From: Sphingobacterium sp. lm-10 | Lineage (GTDB): Bacteria; Bacteroidota; Bacteroidia; Sphingobacteriales; Sphingobacteriaceae | DNA length: 64,000 nucleotides | Assembly (NCBI RefSeq): GCF_023554555.1 | Contig: NZ_JAMJWC010000002.1 | Coordinates: forward strand, 434,001 to 498,000 | Direction of reading: 5' to 3' | Shown here: positions 44,885 to 54,482 of the stretch, piece by piece | Numbering within the stretch: the stretch's first letter is position 1 | Layout: every line of letters starts with the position of its first letter | Program-made: the position numbers and the translations under genes | Notes under the pieces: model-generated | The model's database searches: none | Told to the model about the DNA's origin: nothing | The model's input: the letters and a program-made list of their open reading frames with translations, nothing else

Positions 44885-47335
44885 CTAGAATCGAATATTC
44901 AACCCTAGTAAGAAATTGATGGTGGCCTGGGGGAAATAGAAATTATAAAAATTATGTGTACCGGATGGGTCTATAGACCCCCACGTGTATCCATTGGTTG
45001 CAAATTTTGTGTTTAATACATTGTTGACCGCCAAATTTAGATCCACCCGTTCCAATCCCCAGGCAGATAATGTGTAGAGTGCACGCAGGTTGTTTACAAA
45101 AGATGGGTCTATACTTCTGTCAAGCGAAGAAGTATTGTCTAAGTACATGCGCGAAACATATTTACTCGTCAGACTCAACGCCAAAGGTTCCATTGGTCGA
45201 TAGGTGAAATCACTGGATAACACCGTGCTTGGTGATAGTGCAATATCAGTTTTGTCATACGTATTCACCTGCTGACCAGCCATATTCCAATCTGCATCAT
45301 AAATAGCGATGTACTCTACAAAATTTCGAATCTTGTTGGTACTCAATGCGGCAGTTGCCCTCCACTCGAACTGAGGGGAGATAATCCAAGCGCCATCAAA
45401 CTCCACTCCAGCGCGATAGCTATCCGGCACGTTTTGGCGAATACTACCACCAACATCATTTAAGGCACCAGTTGCAATTAATTGATCTTTGTACAGCATA
45501 GCGTACGCATTCACTCCTAGGTTGAAGTTTGATTCGCGCAAGCGGTAGCCCAGCTCTACATTATGCATGCGTTCTGGTCTGGGAAACTCATTAAGCGGAT
45601 TCTCTGCGTAATCTTTCCGCACCGGCTCTTTGCTTGCATAGGCATAAGAACCGTATACATTTGCCGATTCGTTGATAAAATAAGTGGTACCAAACTTGGG
45701 GTTAAAGAAATGCAGATTATCCCTAAAATCTAGATATACAGCTCGCTGATCTGGCCCTTCCGCCCGGTAATTAATGATGCGGTATTGCAGATCAGCATTG
45801 AGTAACCAATCGTCTTTTCTGTAATCTGCTTTACCATAGATGTTAAAGTCAGTCTTTTTGGCATCATTAAAATAATAACGATCTCCCAAATTACCTGTAG
45901 AGGCATAGCGTGCCCAGATGACCTCACCAAAATGGTCGCCTATATATTCATTATACGCTCCGCCTACAGTAAATCTTAAATCATTGGATACTTTGTAATT
46001 GGCAGCATAAGTCACGCCGTAAAAATGATTGTCTAGCCAGCGCTGTCTCACCAGATCCGTACGTGAAATAGTATCCGTGCCATGAATCACATTTGGAAGA
46101 TTATATCTGGAGAGACGATCATCCGCACGAAACTCTTCAAAATAGCCAGCTCCGCGTGTGTAATGTAACGCGCTTTGTATACTTACCTTATCGTTTGGTG
46201 TGAAACTGTATTGTAAATGCGCATGTGTTTGCTGGTAATTGTCGGTTTGCCCATCGTACGTGTAGAAATTGTATCTCCGGTCTGCATTAAACAATCGCTG
46301 TCTCTCCGTTTCATCAAATATTTCCATGGCATCTGCATACGCAGGTAATTCTTCGCGATTGCCGGTCAGCAGTGGTTCTGGTGTGCCATACCAAGCCTGA
46401 TAGGTCGTTTGTTTTCCAGAAAATAAGGTTGCTTTCAAGGTATGTTTCTGCGTATACACCCCCCCGTCAAGATAAAAGGATTGCATATTGGCCGATGCAC
46501 GCTCCACATAACCATCGGTAGCTATGCGCGACAAACGGGCATTAAAGGCATATTTATTCTTTAATAAGCCAGAACCTACTTTTACTGTATTCTTCCAGGA
46601 GTTGAATGAGCCATATGAATTATTCAACTCGGCATAAGGCTGCGTTTCCAACACATCGGTTTGTATGTTTACCGATGCGCCGAATGCACCGGCACCGTTG
46701 GTAGAGGTACCAATACCACGCTGTACCTGTATACTTTCTACGGATGATGCAAAGTCGGGGAGATTGACAAAAAAGGAACCCATGCTTTCTGCATCGTTGA
46801 GCGGAATGCCGTTTAAGGTTACATTGATGCGTTCATTGTCTGATCCACGAATGCGCATACTGGTGTAGCCGATTCCGGCCCCTGCATCAGAACTAACAAC
46901 TACACCCGGCGTCTGATCCAGCAAGAATGGAATATCCTGCCCCAAATTGGTCTTGCGCAACTCTTCCTTGCTGATGTTACTAAAGGTGGTCGGGCCATTT
47001 TCGCGTGCTCTAGTAGATTGTACAAATACTTCCCCCGTCTGGTGCATTGCCGGCTTCAAGATAAGGTTTAGGGTAGATTGTCCTGCCGGAATGACTTGAG
47101 ATGCCGTTTCATAGCCGAGATAGCTTGCTTTCACGGTTTGGGATGCTCCAGTTACCTTAGGAAAGGTAGTCATACCACGGGTATTTGTAGTTTGTGTTAT
47201 ATTACCGATAGATACCGTGACTCCGACGATTGGATTGGCGCGCTCATCAATTACTTGTATAGAAAGTTTTTCCTGCGCAAAAGCCAGGCACGCCATCAAG
47301 CATAGGGCACATAAGGCAAAATACTGCTTTATCAT
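44885..47335 (-). CDS. TonB-dependent receptor, predicted thiamin transporter
   Basis: 816 residues. A signal peptide ends in LAFAQ (residue about 20). A carboxypeptidase-like domain (about 22-100, LSIQVIDERANPIVGVTVSIG) is followed by the plug (about 120-230, PFLLDQTPGVVVSSDAGAG then the MRIRGSDNERINVTLNGIPL stretch) and a long barrel ending in an aromatic, NFLLGLNIRF. No substrate motif is readable in the protein, but a TPP riboswitch in its leader makes thiamin or a pyrimidine precursor the likely cargo. Bacteroidota are known to have riboswitch-controlled outer-membrane thiamin receptors. No inner-membrane PnuT or thi gene is adjacent here. Confidence 0.9.
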   Translation of the reverse strand: MIKQYFALCALCLMACLAFAQEKLSIQVIDERANPIVGVTVSIGNITQTTNTRGMTTFPKVTGASQTVKASYLGYETASQVIPAGQSTLNLILKPAMHQTGEVFVQSTRARENGPTTFSNISKEELRKTNLGQDIPFLLDQTPGVVVSSDAGAGIGYTSMRIRGSDNERINVTLNGIPLNDAESMGSFFVNLPDFASSVESIQVQRGIGTSTNGAGAFGASVNIQTDVLETQPYAELNNSYGSFNSWKNTVKVGSGLLKNKYAFNARLSRIATDGYVERASANMQSFYLDGGVYTQKHTLKATLFSGKQTTYQAWYGTPEPLLTGNREELPAYADAMEIFDETERQRLFNADRRYNFYTYDGQTDNYQQTHAHLQYSFTPNDKVSIQSALHYTRGAGYFEEFRADDRLSRYNLPNVIHGTDTISRTDLVRQRWLDNHFYGVTYAANYKVSNDLRFTVGGAYNEYIGDHFGEVIWARYASTGNLGDRYYFNDAKKTDFNIYGKADYRKDDWLLNADLQYRIINYRAEGPDQRAVYLDFRDNLHFFNPKFGTTYFINESANVYGSYAYASKEPVRKDYAENPLNEFPRPERMHNVELGYRLRESNFNLGVNAYAMLYKDQLIATGALNDVGGSIRQNVPDSYRAGVEFDGAWIISPQFEWRATAALSTNKIRNFVEYIAIYDADWNMAGQQVNTYDKTDIALSPSTVLSSDFTYRPMEPLALSLTSKYVSRMYLDNTSSLDRSIDPSFVNNLRALYTLSAWGLERVDLNLAVNNVLNTKFATNGYTWGSIDPSGTHNFYNFYFPQATINFLLGLNIRF

Positions 47336-47397
47336 GTTAATCTGTTTGTTGTTCGTTAAACATGATGTTGCAAGGGGTTACAACACCTTTTTATTTA

Positions 47398-47505
47398 ACT
47401 TCCCTCCCTACGCCGGCATTATCCGGATCAGGTATGTCTCACCTTGGGTGAAACTGGGTATAATCTCAGCCTGTATTCGTGTTAATAAAAACAAGGCACC
47501 CCTAA
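47398..47505 (-). promoter_or_regulatory. TPP (thiamin pyrophosphate) riboswitch
   Basis: On the - strand the leader carries the THI-element landmarks in order: AGGGGTGCC at the 5' end (about 47504-47496), CTGAGATTATACCC (about 47469-47456), a variable hairpin GTTTCACCCAAGGTGAGAC, then ACCTGATCCGGATAATGCC and GGCGTAGGGAGGGAA at the 3' end. The CUGAGA and ACCUGAU boxes bind TPP. After the aptamer a TGTTG/CAACA hairpin lies before the receptor start with no T-run, suggesting translational rather than terminator control. Confidence 0.95.
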
Positions 47506-47514
47506 TCGATGGCG

Positions 47515-47522
47515 CAAAGCTA
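47515..47522 (-). promoter_or_regulatory. -7 box of the riboswitch-controlled receptor gene
   Basis: TAGCTTTG on the - strand matches TAnnTTTG and would place the transcript start near 47508, just ahead of the aptamer. No clear -33 element. Confidence 0.55.
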
Positions 47523-47590
47523 ATTCTTTCTAGCAGAATATAAAAGCTTAATTTGAGAGCCGTTAATTTTTATATTCGCTCAGATTTCTT

Positions 47591-47598
47591 TACGTTTG
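47591..47598 (+). promoter_or_regulatory. -7 box of the amidohydrolase gene
   Basis: TACGTTTG matches TAnnTTTG. A leader hairpin follows (GGTGAAG 47607-47613, CTTCACC 47621-47627). The start codon is at 47647. The 311-bp gap 47336-47646 is thus filled by the riboswitch, two divergent promoters and this hairpin. Confidence 0.5.
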
Positions 47599-47646
47599 AC
47601 TGCAAGGGTGAAGTGTTTTTCTTCACCTTATCTCATGAAACGCTAA

Positions 47647-48819
47647 ATGGCAACTTACTACACTGCAGATTACATTATGCCGGTTACTTCTCCACCGATT
47701 AAAGGGGGAGTTGTCGCTTTGGATGAAAAAGGACTTATTGTTGGAGTCTATCATTCTTCCGATCCTCAACTTCAGGATAAAAAATTGATCCGGCACAAAG
47801 GTGTTTTAACGCCAGGGTTTGTTAATGGACATTGCCATTTGGAATTGTCACACATGAAAGGTAAAGTGGCAAAAGGAACGGGTCTTCCCAAATTTTTGAA
47901 TGCCGTCATGTCGGAAAGAACCGCTTCGCAAGAAGCTATCAATCAAGCAATGGTGGAAGCGGATAAGGCTATGTTTGCTAAGGGTATACAGGTGGTCGGA
48001 GACCATGTGAATACAACGGTGTCAGCAAAGGTGAAAGCGCAAAGTCCGATCTGTTACCACACCTTTGTAGAATTGCTTGGGTTTGATCCGGCGGTAGCCG
48101 ATGATCGGGTTGATCAGGCAAGAGATATTGAATACGATTTCGAACCACAGCGCACTTCGATCACGCCGCATGCCGCTTACTCCTGTTCCAAGAAATTGTT
48201 GAGATCCCTTTCGGATAAGGTGGATGCCAATAATATCTTCAGCCTTCATAATCAGGAAAGCGATGAGGAAAATAAATTTTTCCGTTACAAGCGAGGTGAA
48301 TTCCTCGACTTTTATAAGGAGAATAATATTTCACACGATCATGTGACGGCGAATGGAAAAAATGCATTGCAAAACAGCATTCAATTCTTACCAGCCGAGA
48401 ATCGTCTGTTATTAATACATAATACGTACACTGCACCAAAGGATATGGACTACGTAACTCGGATCGGAAGAGATGTGTATTACTGTTTGTGTCCAAAGGC
48501 CAATCAATATATCGAAGGCCGCTTGCCGAAAATACAAAGCTTCGTGTTGAGCAAGCAGAAGATCATGATTGGCACCGATAGTTTAGCATCCAACGATACA
48601 CTGGATGTGTTAGAGGAACTGAAGACCATCCATGAGGCATTTACTGATCTATCTTTCGAAACTACCCTTTCATGGGCTACGATCAATGGTGCTAAGGCAC
48701 TAAAGTTGGATGATAAATATGGTTCTTTAGAAGTAGGAAAATCACCAGGTCTACTTTTGATTAAAGATTTGGATGGCCTGACTATTACTGCTGAAGCCGC
48801 TGTTCAACGGATTGTATAA
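47647..48819 (+). CDS. Metal-dependent amidohydrolase (deaminase-like)
   Basis: 390 residues of the amidohydrolase superfamily. The N-terminal metal site is H62-C-H64 in GFVNGHCHLELSH, with HNQESDEE in the middle, LLIHNTYT and the catalytic Asp311 in GTDSLASND. A small beta-sandwich from the chain termini frames the TIM barrel (DEKGLIVGVY and GSLEVGKSPGLLLI). Relatives include chlorohydrolase/guanine deaminase-like and aminofutalosine deaminase-like enzymes; I cannot choose among them, and no menaquinone genes lie nearby. It has its own promoter, divergent from the thiamin receptor, which leaves open a role in thiamin-related salvage. Confidence 0.8.
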   Translation: MATYYTADYIMPVTSPPIKGGVVALDEKGLIVGVYHSSDPQLQDKKLIRHKGVLTPGFVNGHCHLELSHMKGKVAKGTGLPKFLNAVMSERTASQEAINQAMVEADKAMFAKGIQVVGDHVNTTVSAKVKAQSPICYHTFVELLGFDPAVADDRVDQARDIEYDFEPQRTSITPHAAYSCSKKLLRSLSDKVDANNIFSLHNQESDEENKFFRYKRGEFLDFYKENNISHDHVTANGKNALQNSIQFLPAENRLLLIHNTYTAPKDMDYVTRIGRDVYYCLCPKANQYIEGRLPKIQSFVLSKQKIMIGTDSLASNDTLDVLEELKTIHEAFTDLSFETTLSWATINGAKALKLDDKYGSLEVGKSPGLLLIKDLDGLTITAEAAVQRIV

Positions 48820-48890
48820 TTCTTTCTATATATTGAACTGAGACGTTGAGGCAATACAAAATGTATAGGCTTAATTTGAAAATGTCCCAC

Positions 48891-48898
48891 TATATTTG
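48891..48898 (+). promoter_or_regulatory. -7 box of the acylphosphatase-flippase operon
   Basis: TATATTTG fits TAnnTTTG, 5 bp before the acylphosphatase ATG, so the mRNA would be nearly leaderless. A TTTG at 48875-48878 is closer than usual for a -33 element. Confidence 0.5.
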
Positions 48899-48903
48899 CA
48901 ATC

Positions 48904-49182
48904 ATGAAACAGTGGAATATCACAGTAACCGGCAAGGTGCAAGGAGTACATTTCCGTGCCGCTACAAAAGCGGTCGCTGATCAATTAGGTGTGAAGGGAT
49001 ATGTAGTAAATCAGGAAGATGGTTCTGTGTTTATAGAAGCTGTGGGTGATAGCTTTGGATTAGAAAGCATCAAAGAATGGTGTTGGGAAGGACCGGATGC
49101 TGCTGCGGTAGAAAATGTGCAAGTCTTGGAAGTGGCGCCAAAGAATTACCACAATTTTGAAGTACTAAAAAAACAGCGGTAG
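48904..49182 (+). CDS. acyP: Acylphosphatase
   Basis: 92 residues. The family signature GKVQGVHFRAAT holds the catalytic Arg18, and GYVVNQEDGSV holds the catalytic Asn36. The length is normal for the family (about 90). It hydrolyses carboxyl phosphates such as acetyl- or aspartyl-phosphate. The stop codon abuts the GTG of the next gene, a polysaccharide flippase, so the two are co-translated; this pairing has no obvious biochemical reason. Confidence 0.94.
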   Translation: MKQWNITVTGKVQGVHFRAATKAVADQLGVKGYVVNQEDGSVFIEAVGDSFGLESIKEWCWEGPDAAAVENVQVLEVAPKNYHNFEVLKKQR

Positions 49183-50700
49183 GTGTCAGGTATCAAGCGG
49201 CTTTTGACGGATACGATTATCTATGGTTTTACGACCATTGTCTCCCGGCTGCTCAACTTTCTCCTCACACCAATCTTTATTGACCGGCTAAAAGGTCCTA
49301 CCGCATTTGGTGTTTTTACCAATCTGTATGCCTGGATGTCTATGCTCAATGCGCTATTAGCATTTGGCATGGAAACCACCTTTTTCAGGTATTTGCAGAA
49401 GGTAAAACCAGAAGAAAAGGGAAAGGTATTTGATCATGCTTTTTTTGTTACGTTGATTACCTCTTTGTTGCTTGGGGTTACCATTTATTTCACCAAAGAG
49501 AATATTGCTGCATGGTTTAATGAAGGTGGAGCGTCCGCAGATTACACCACGTATATTCAATTGTTTACCGGTATACTCATTGCCGATGCGCTAGCTGTAG
49601 TCCCCTTTGCTAAGCTTCGTGCCGAGGGCAAGGCCGTAAGATATGGTACCCTGAAAATTCTGAATATTGTTGTTAACATAGGCGGTAACCTGTTGTTTCT
49701 ATTTCTGTTTCCGACGTTAATCGTAGATAGTGCGTTCTGGCGAGAATTCTTAGTAGGATGGTTTCAGCCGGATTGGGTGTTGGGCAATATATTCCTGGCT
49801 AATCTTATCGCTAGTCTCTTCACCCTGTTGATGCTATTACCTCAGCTTATTAGTCTGCGTTGGCAGATAGATAAATCGCTTATTAAAAGTATGCTTTGGT
49901 ATAGTTTTCCGATATTAATTGCAAATATTTCCTTTATCATCAACGAGCATCTAGACAAAATGATGTTTCCACACTTGTTGCCAGGAGCATCTGGCAAACA
50001 AGATTTGGGTATTTATGGTGCCGTGTCGAAAATCGCAGTTTTCATTAGCTTATTCGTTACGGCATTTCGTCTTGGAGCAGAACCCTTCTTCTTTGCTTAT
50101 GCAAAAAACGAAAATGCGAAGAAAACCTACGCCAATATCATGATCTATTTTGTGCTATTTATGGTCATCGGTATGTTGGGCATTTGTGCGAATCTGGATT
50201 GGTTAAAATATTTTATTAATAAGTCCGGTGATCCTGTACAACAGGCCTTGTATTGGTCGGGGCTTCCTATTATACCCGTATTATTGTTTAATTATGTGCT
50301 CTTAGGCATTTATATGAATCTCTCCATTTGGTATAAGCTTACCGATCAAACGCGCTATGGGCTGTATATCTCCGTAATTGGAGCGATCATTACCGTCGTT
50401 TTAAATATCATTCTTATACCTAAGTATTCGTATGTAGGAGCCGCATTGTCTACCACAGTAACATATTTAAGCATGGTGTTGCTTTCTTATTTTTGGGGGC
50501 AAAAAAATTACGCCATACCTTATTCAGTTGCTAAAATTTGTATATATTTACTGCTCGGAATTTCATTAGCCGCTATTATGCAAACGCTTTTAAGCAATCA
50601 TGTTTGGTGGAGTAATGGGCTACTGGCTGCTTTTGTTGTCATAGTAGGAATTAGCGAGAAATCTATCATATCGCGCCTCTGGAAAGCAATTAGACCTTAG
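49183..50700 (+). CDS. Oligosaccharide flippase family protein (MOP superfamily)
   Basis: 505 residues from GTG 49183, immediately after the acylphosphatase stop. About 13-14 hydrophobic segments and the N-terminal LTDTIIYGFTTIVSRLLNFLL are typical of Wzx/RfbX-like and MurJ-like exporters. INEHLDKMMFPHLLPG in the middle is conserved among Bacteroidota members of this group. It is unlinked to the main exopolysaccharide operon and is longer than the Wzx at 16862, so it probably moves a different lipid-linked glycan, for example an O-antigen or a conserved surface glycan. Confidence 0.85.
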   Translation: MSGIKRLLTDTIIYGFTTIVSRLLNFLLTPIFIDRLKGPTAFGVFTNLYAWMSMLNALLAFGMETTFFRYLQKVKPEEKGKVFDHAFFVTLITSLLLGVTIYFTKENIAAWFNEGGASADYTTYIQLFTGILIADALAVVPFAKLRAEGKAVRYGTLKILNIVVNIGGNLLFLFLFPTLIVDSAFWREFLVGWFQPDWVLGNIFLANLIASLFTLLMLLPQLISLRWQIDKSLIKSMLWYSFPILIANISFIINEHLDKMMFPHLLPGASGKQDLGIYGAVSKIAVFISLFVTAFRLGAEPFFFAYAKNENAKKTYANIMIYFVLFMVIGMLGICANLDWLKYFINKSGDPVQQALYWSGLPIIPVLLFNYVLLGIYMNLSIWYKLTDQTRYGLYISVIGAIITVVLNIILIPKYSYVGAALSTTVTYLSMVLLSYFWGQKNYAIPYSVAKICIYLLLGISLAAIMQTLLSNHVWWSNGLLAAFVVIVGISEKSIISRLWKAIRP

Positions 50701-50742
50701 AATCGCCGAACAACATAAATCTAAAAATAACTTTTTACATCA

Positions 50743-52056
50743 ATGCCAGTCGATCTACAACAAATACGTGCGGAAATGCCTCCTCGTAGGCCAAAGTTTT
50801 ATCAATTGCTCTATGTACAAGTACTTTTTGCCATCCTTGCGGGTGTGCTTTTGGGACACTTTCAACCCAATTTAGGAGAGTTAATGAAGCCTTTGGGAGA
50901 TGGATTCATCCAATTGATTAAGATGATCATCGCACCTGTAATCTTCATTACCGTGACTTTGGGGATTGCTTCGATGAATGATATGAAAAAGGTTGGTCGT
51001 GTAGCAGGAAAATCAATGATTTATTTTCTCACGTTTTCCACACTGGCGCTTATCATTGGGCTCGTCGTGAGCAATGTGTTTCAGCCCGGGAGAGGACTTA
51101 ATATAAATCCAGATACATTAGACATTGACAGCGTTTCAGACTATGTGGCCGGCGCGAAAGACTCCTCTCTCGTCAAATTTGTTTTAAATATCATTCCGCA
51201 GACATTGATCAGCCCTTTGACTGGTACGAATATACTACAGGTGCTATTTACGGCTATTATTTTTGGAATCGGGATAGCTTCCACTATCGATAAGAGTAAG
51301 CCGGTTTATGATTTTATTCAGGCGCTGTCTCACCCGGTGTTTAAAGTCGTCAATATGCTGATGAAGTTAGCACCTATAGGAGCGTTTGGTGCTATGGCGT
51401 TTACGGTCGGCAAATATGGGCTTAGCGCCATGTCTAATTTAGCTTTTCTAGTCTTAACCTTTTACCTCACCTCTTTCTTCTTTATCTCCGTAGTTTTAGG
51501 GGCCGTAGCACGTTATAATGGCTTCAATATCTTTAAGTTGTTGCGCTATCTCAAAGACGAGCTGCTATTAGTCTTAGCAACTAGTTCTTCTGAATCAGCG
51601 CTACCGAGCTTGATGCAAAAAATGGAGCGGGCAGGATGTGCTAAGCCGGTAGTTGGACTCGTGGTACCTACAGGCTATTCCTTTAATTTAGATGGCACGA
51701 ATATCTACATGACCTTAGCTGCGCTGTTTATTGCACAAGCCTGTAATATTGAATTGGGCTTAGATCAGCAAATTATTTTGTTACTCGTAGCGATGTTGAG
51801 TTCTAAGGGCGCTGCTGGAGTTTCTGGAGCCGGTTTTATCACCTTAGCGGCTACACTTGCTGTGGTGCCCGAAGTGCCAGTGGCCGGTATGACGCTGATC
51901 TTAGGTGTAGACAAGTTTATGTCAGAATGCCGCGCGCTCACTAATTTGGTGGGCAATGCAGTAGCCACTGTCGTGGTGGCAAGATGGGAAAAGCAATTAG
52001 ACACGCAACAACTACATGATTCATTAAATAGCACGACAGCAGAATTGCCGGCCTAA
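50743..52056 (+). CDS. C4-dicarboxylate/amino-acid:cation symporter, DctA family
   Basis: 437 residues of the DAACS family. The signature serine-rich segment is [20 protein letters not shown], with [21 protein letters not shown] next to it and [20 protein letters not shown] as re-entrant loop 2. About eight transmembrane helices plus two re-entrant loops are implied. It imports succinate, fumarate, malate or acidic amino acids with protons or sodium. ESALP and the NLDGT form favour dicarboxylates as in DctA, but glutamate/aspartate is possible. It stands alone, 42 bp after the flippase gene. Confidence 0.92.
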   Translation: MPVDLQQIRAEMPPRRPKFYQLLYVQVLFAILAGVLLGHFQPNLGELMKPLGDGFIQLIKMIIAPVIFITVTLGIASMNDMKKVGRVAGKSMIYFLTFSTLALIIGLVVSNVFQPGRGLNINPDTLDIDSVSDYVAGAKDSSLVKFVLNIIPQTLISPLTGTNILQVLFTAIIFGIGIASTIDKSKPVYDFIQALSHPVFKVVNMLMKLAPIGAFGAMAFTVGKYGLSAMSNLAFLVLTFYLTSFFFISVVLGAVARYNGFNIFKLLRYLKDELLLVLATSSSESALPSLMQKMERAGCAKPVVGLVVPTGYSFNLDGTNIYMTLAALFIAQACNIELGLDQQIILLLVAMLSSKGAAGVSGAGFITLAATLAVVPEVPVAGMTLILGVDKFMSECRALTNLVGNAVATVVVARWEKQLDTQQLHDSLNSTTAELPA

Positions 52057-52164
52057 GTCCATTTGAGTATGATACTTTCTTCCAACATTGTCTTTTGGTT
52101 AAGAAACGTTAACATTCTCCCTTATATATACTATTTTCTTGGCTGAAACGATTAATAGCTGTAA

Positions 52165-52201
52165 TTTGGAAGCTTCCACGTGCGTAAAGGCACTATTTTT
52201 G
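52165..52201 (+). promoter_or_regulatory. Candidate promoter of the TauE/SafE gene
   Basis: TTTG at 52165-52168 and TATTTTTG at 52194-52201, spacer 25 nt, slightly long. The start codon is 41 bp downstream. Confidence 0.45.
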
Positions 52202-52241
52202 TTTCCTGTGTCCACGTTGTTATAGAATCAAACCCGTTAAT

Positions 52242-53009
52242 ATGTATATTATTTTCCTCATCATTGGGGTTATCATAACTTTTGTCTTAAGCGTCCTCAG
52301 CGGAGGAGGTGCCAGTTTGCTGGTCATGCCCATTATCACGGCATTCATAGGTGTTCGGGGTGTGGCTCCGATCATGACTATCGGAATCGCCTGTAGTAGT
52401 GTTTCCAAGACATTTTTCTTCTGGAAAGATATTGATTGGCACTTGTTTAAATGGCTTTTCCCTTCCACTGTGATCGGTTCAGTGATCGGCGCGCGGTTAC
52501 TTGCTGAGGTGCCCACAGATCTGCTTCAAATTATCATCGGTTTATTTCTGGTATCTACCGTAATCCAGTTCAAAGCACCAAAAGCAACAGAAACGGAAAA
52601 GAAAAAAACGATCAAAGCCTGGCATTTTGCACCAATGGGTTTGGTGGTGTCCTTTCTTTCGGGTTTGATCGGTGGCGTCGGTCCATTGATGAATTCCGCG
52701 TATCTCCAATACGGCATGTCGAAAGAAGCACTTCTGGGTACACGTTCTGCCAATGCCATCTTGTTACACGTAACAAAAATTATCAGCTACGCGGCACTAG
52801 GGCTAATCGACGGAGAAATTGTGAAATACGGTCTAATCGTCGGTGGTGCAGCCATGGTAGGAACCTATTTTGGTCGCAAATTACTCGGACGCATTTCAGA
52901 ATACATGTTTCGCATGATTGTCGTTTCCAGTATGGTGCTGAGCGGAATTTACATGTTAATCAAAAACAAAGAGTACATCTTGTCATACCTGAACGATGTG
53001 CCATTATAA
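52242..53009 (+). CDS. Sulfite exporter TauE/SafE family permease
   Basis: 255 residues with about eight transmembrane segments in two halves. The N-terminal half has VLSVLSGGGASLLVMPIITAF and the C-terminal half FLSGLIGGVGPLMNSAYLQ, the glycine-rich inverted repeats of the TauE/SafE (DUF81) family. Members export sulfite, sulfoacetate or other organic anions, and many have unknown cargo. No sulfur-metabolism gene is adjacent, so the substrate remains open. It has its own promoter candidate. An inverted repeat CAGTATT/AATACTG (53032-53038, 53067-53073) follows the gene. Confidence 0.85.
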   Translation: MYIIFLIIGVIITFVLSVLSGGGASLLVMPIITAFIGVRGVAPIMTIGIACSSVSKTFFFWKDIDWHLFKWLFPSTVIGSVIGARLLAEVPTDLLQIIIGLFLVSTVIQFKAPKATETEKKKTIKAWHFAPMGLVVSFLSGLIGGVGPLMNSAYLQYGMSKEALLGTRSANAILLHVTKIISYAALGLIDGEIVKYGLIVGGAAMVGTYFGRKLLGRISEYMFRMIVVSSMVLSGIYMLIKNKEYILSYLNDVPL

Positions 53010-53104
53010 ATATAAATAAGCATTTTTTACGCAGTATTTATGCGCCTGATCGTTTCGATAGCCATGAATACTGTATGTTACATGAAAGATAAAATCATTT
53101 ACAT

Positions 53105-54469
53105 ATGAAACTGTCAATTTCTAAAGGTGTTCATTTAGTGGAGCCGGGAGATTTCGAGCCAGCGGATCACTGGTATCCCCGTGCATTGAACTCCAATTTA
53201 CATCCGCTGGTGTCTTATTTCTTGAATCTGAATAATCACCAGCTCGTGGAACGCTACGTCCGCTTAAATCCGCATGTACAGTCAGCAGCGTTGGAGAAAG
53301 TGATCAATTATACACCCAAGTATTTTAAATGGGCGGGCACGGATTTAATGCATGTCGTGAATAGCAAAGGGCAGAAAAAGCTAGTAGTCATTGAGACCAA
53401 CTCCTGCCCTTCAGGGCAAAAATCAATGCCTTTGCCCGAATTTGATCCGGAGAGCGGTGGCTATTATAAGTTGATGAACGATACCTTTAAGCCCATTGTA
53501 GATGCGCACGAAGAAACGGGTGCACTAGCCTTGATCTATGATAAAAACCCGATGGAAAACGTGGGTTATGCTTCCGCGATTGCAGACGTTTTTGGCGAAC
53601 CAGTCTATTTAGCAGAGTACAAATCGAGCGATGTCGAATCTGTCAAGTTTGAAGATGGTAAATTGCACATTCAAGACGAACAGGGCAATTGGGTGCCGAT
53701 CAGAGCCGCTTTTCGCTACGTAACGCAGCATCCTTGGGATCGTATTCCAGAAAAGTCAAAAACATTACTCCTGAATCCTATTGAAGCTTGTTTGGCTGGA
53801 GGCCGAAACAAAAGTGCGGCATACAAGGCTTACGCAGATTTCAACGAAGAGTTCAAGAAAGATGGTTTAGAGATCTATGTTCCCAAGACCTTCTTAGATG
53901 TATCGCTAGGCGAGTTGGCCTCTTATTACGATCAGTTGGAAGGTAGTATGGTCATTAAGGTGCCAGATAGCAATGCCGGGCAAGGGGTATACACTGTAAC
54001 GTCGCAATCCGAGTTTGATAAAGCTTACCAAGCACTGTCTGCAAATCCAGATGATAAGTACCTCATTCAAGAATTAATTTTCAGTAATGCAAACGAAAAG
54101 TTCGAAAATGCCTTTTATCATATAGGAACTTTACCCGATACGAAGAACCGAAGCTTTGCCTTCGACGCACGGATGATGGTGCATGCTACGGAAAAGGGAA
54201 TGAGGCCATTAGCCATCTATTCTCGGAAATCCAAGTATCCGCTTAACCAACCCCTGCCCGAAGGGCTAGATTCCTGGGAAGTTTATGGAACCAACCTGTC
54301 GGTCAAAAATACGGATGGTTGGTCTTACGACGATGTACGCCTGATCTTGTTCGATATCAAAAATTTCGGTATATTAGGTCTTGGTCTAGATGAATTGATC
54401 GAAGGTTTTGTGCAAAGTTGTATGGCCGTTTACACGATAGATCAACAGGCAAAAAAAATGTTTGATTAA
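53105..54469 (+). CDS. ATP-grasp-like protein of unknown substrate
   Basis: 454 residues, cytosolic. Probable ATP-grasp elements are VIETNSCPSGQKSMPLPEFD (about 97-116), the lysine- and glycine-rich VIKVPDSNAGQGVYTV (about 284-299), YLIQELI (about 319) and FAFDARMMV (about 351-359) with acidic and basic residues suited to Mg-ATP. The order of elements suggests a circularly permuted ATP-grasp, as in glutathionylspermidine-synthase-like or peptide-ligating enzymes. I do not recognise the specific family. A lone receiver-domain gene follows after 13 bp and then, past a terminator, a hybrid kinase, so phospho-signalling control is an interesting possibility. Confidence 0.65.
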   Translation: MKLSISKGVHLVEPGDFEPADHWYPRALNSNLHPLVSYFLNLNNHQLVERYVRLNPHVQSAALEKVINYTPKYFKWAGTDLMHVVNSKGQKKLVVIETNSCPSGQKSMPLPEFDPESGGYYKLMNDTFKPIVDAHEETGALALIYDKNPMENVGYASAIADVFGEPVYLAEYKSSDVESVKFEDGKLHIQDEQGNWVPIRAAFRYVTQHPWDRIPEKSKTLLLNPIEACLAGGRNKSAAYKAYADFNEEFKKDGLEIYVPKTFLDVSLGELASYYDQLEGSMVIKVPDSNAGQGVYTVTSQSEFDKAYQALSANPDDKYLIQELIFSNANEKFENAFYHIGTLPDTKNRSFAFDARMMVHATEKGMRPLAIYSRKSKYPLNQPLPEGLDSWEVYGTNLSVKNTDGWSYDDVRLILFDIKNFGILGLGLDELIEGFVQSCMAVYTIDQQAKKMFD

Positions 54470-54482
54470 ACAAGAGAAAGAT

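Noticed and set aside
44885..47335. Calling the receptor a siderophore or B12 transporter
   Set aside because: The leader is a TPP riboswitch, not a Fur site or cobalamin riboswitch.
47217..47543. + strand open frame across the riboswitch
   Set aside because: It is antisense to the TPP aptamer and the receptor start and has no protein-like composition.
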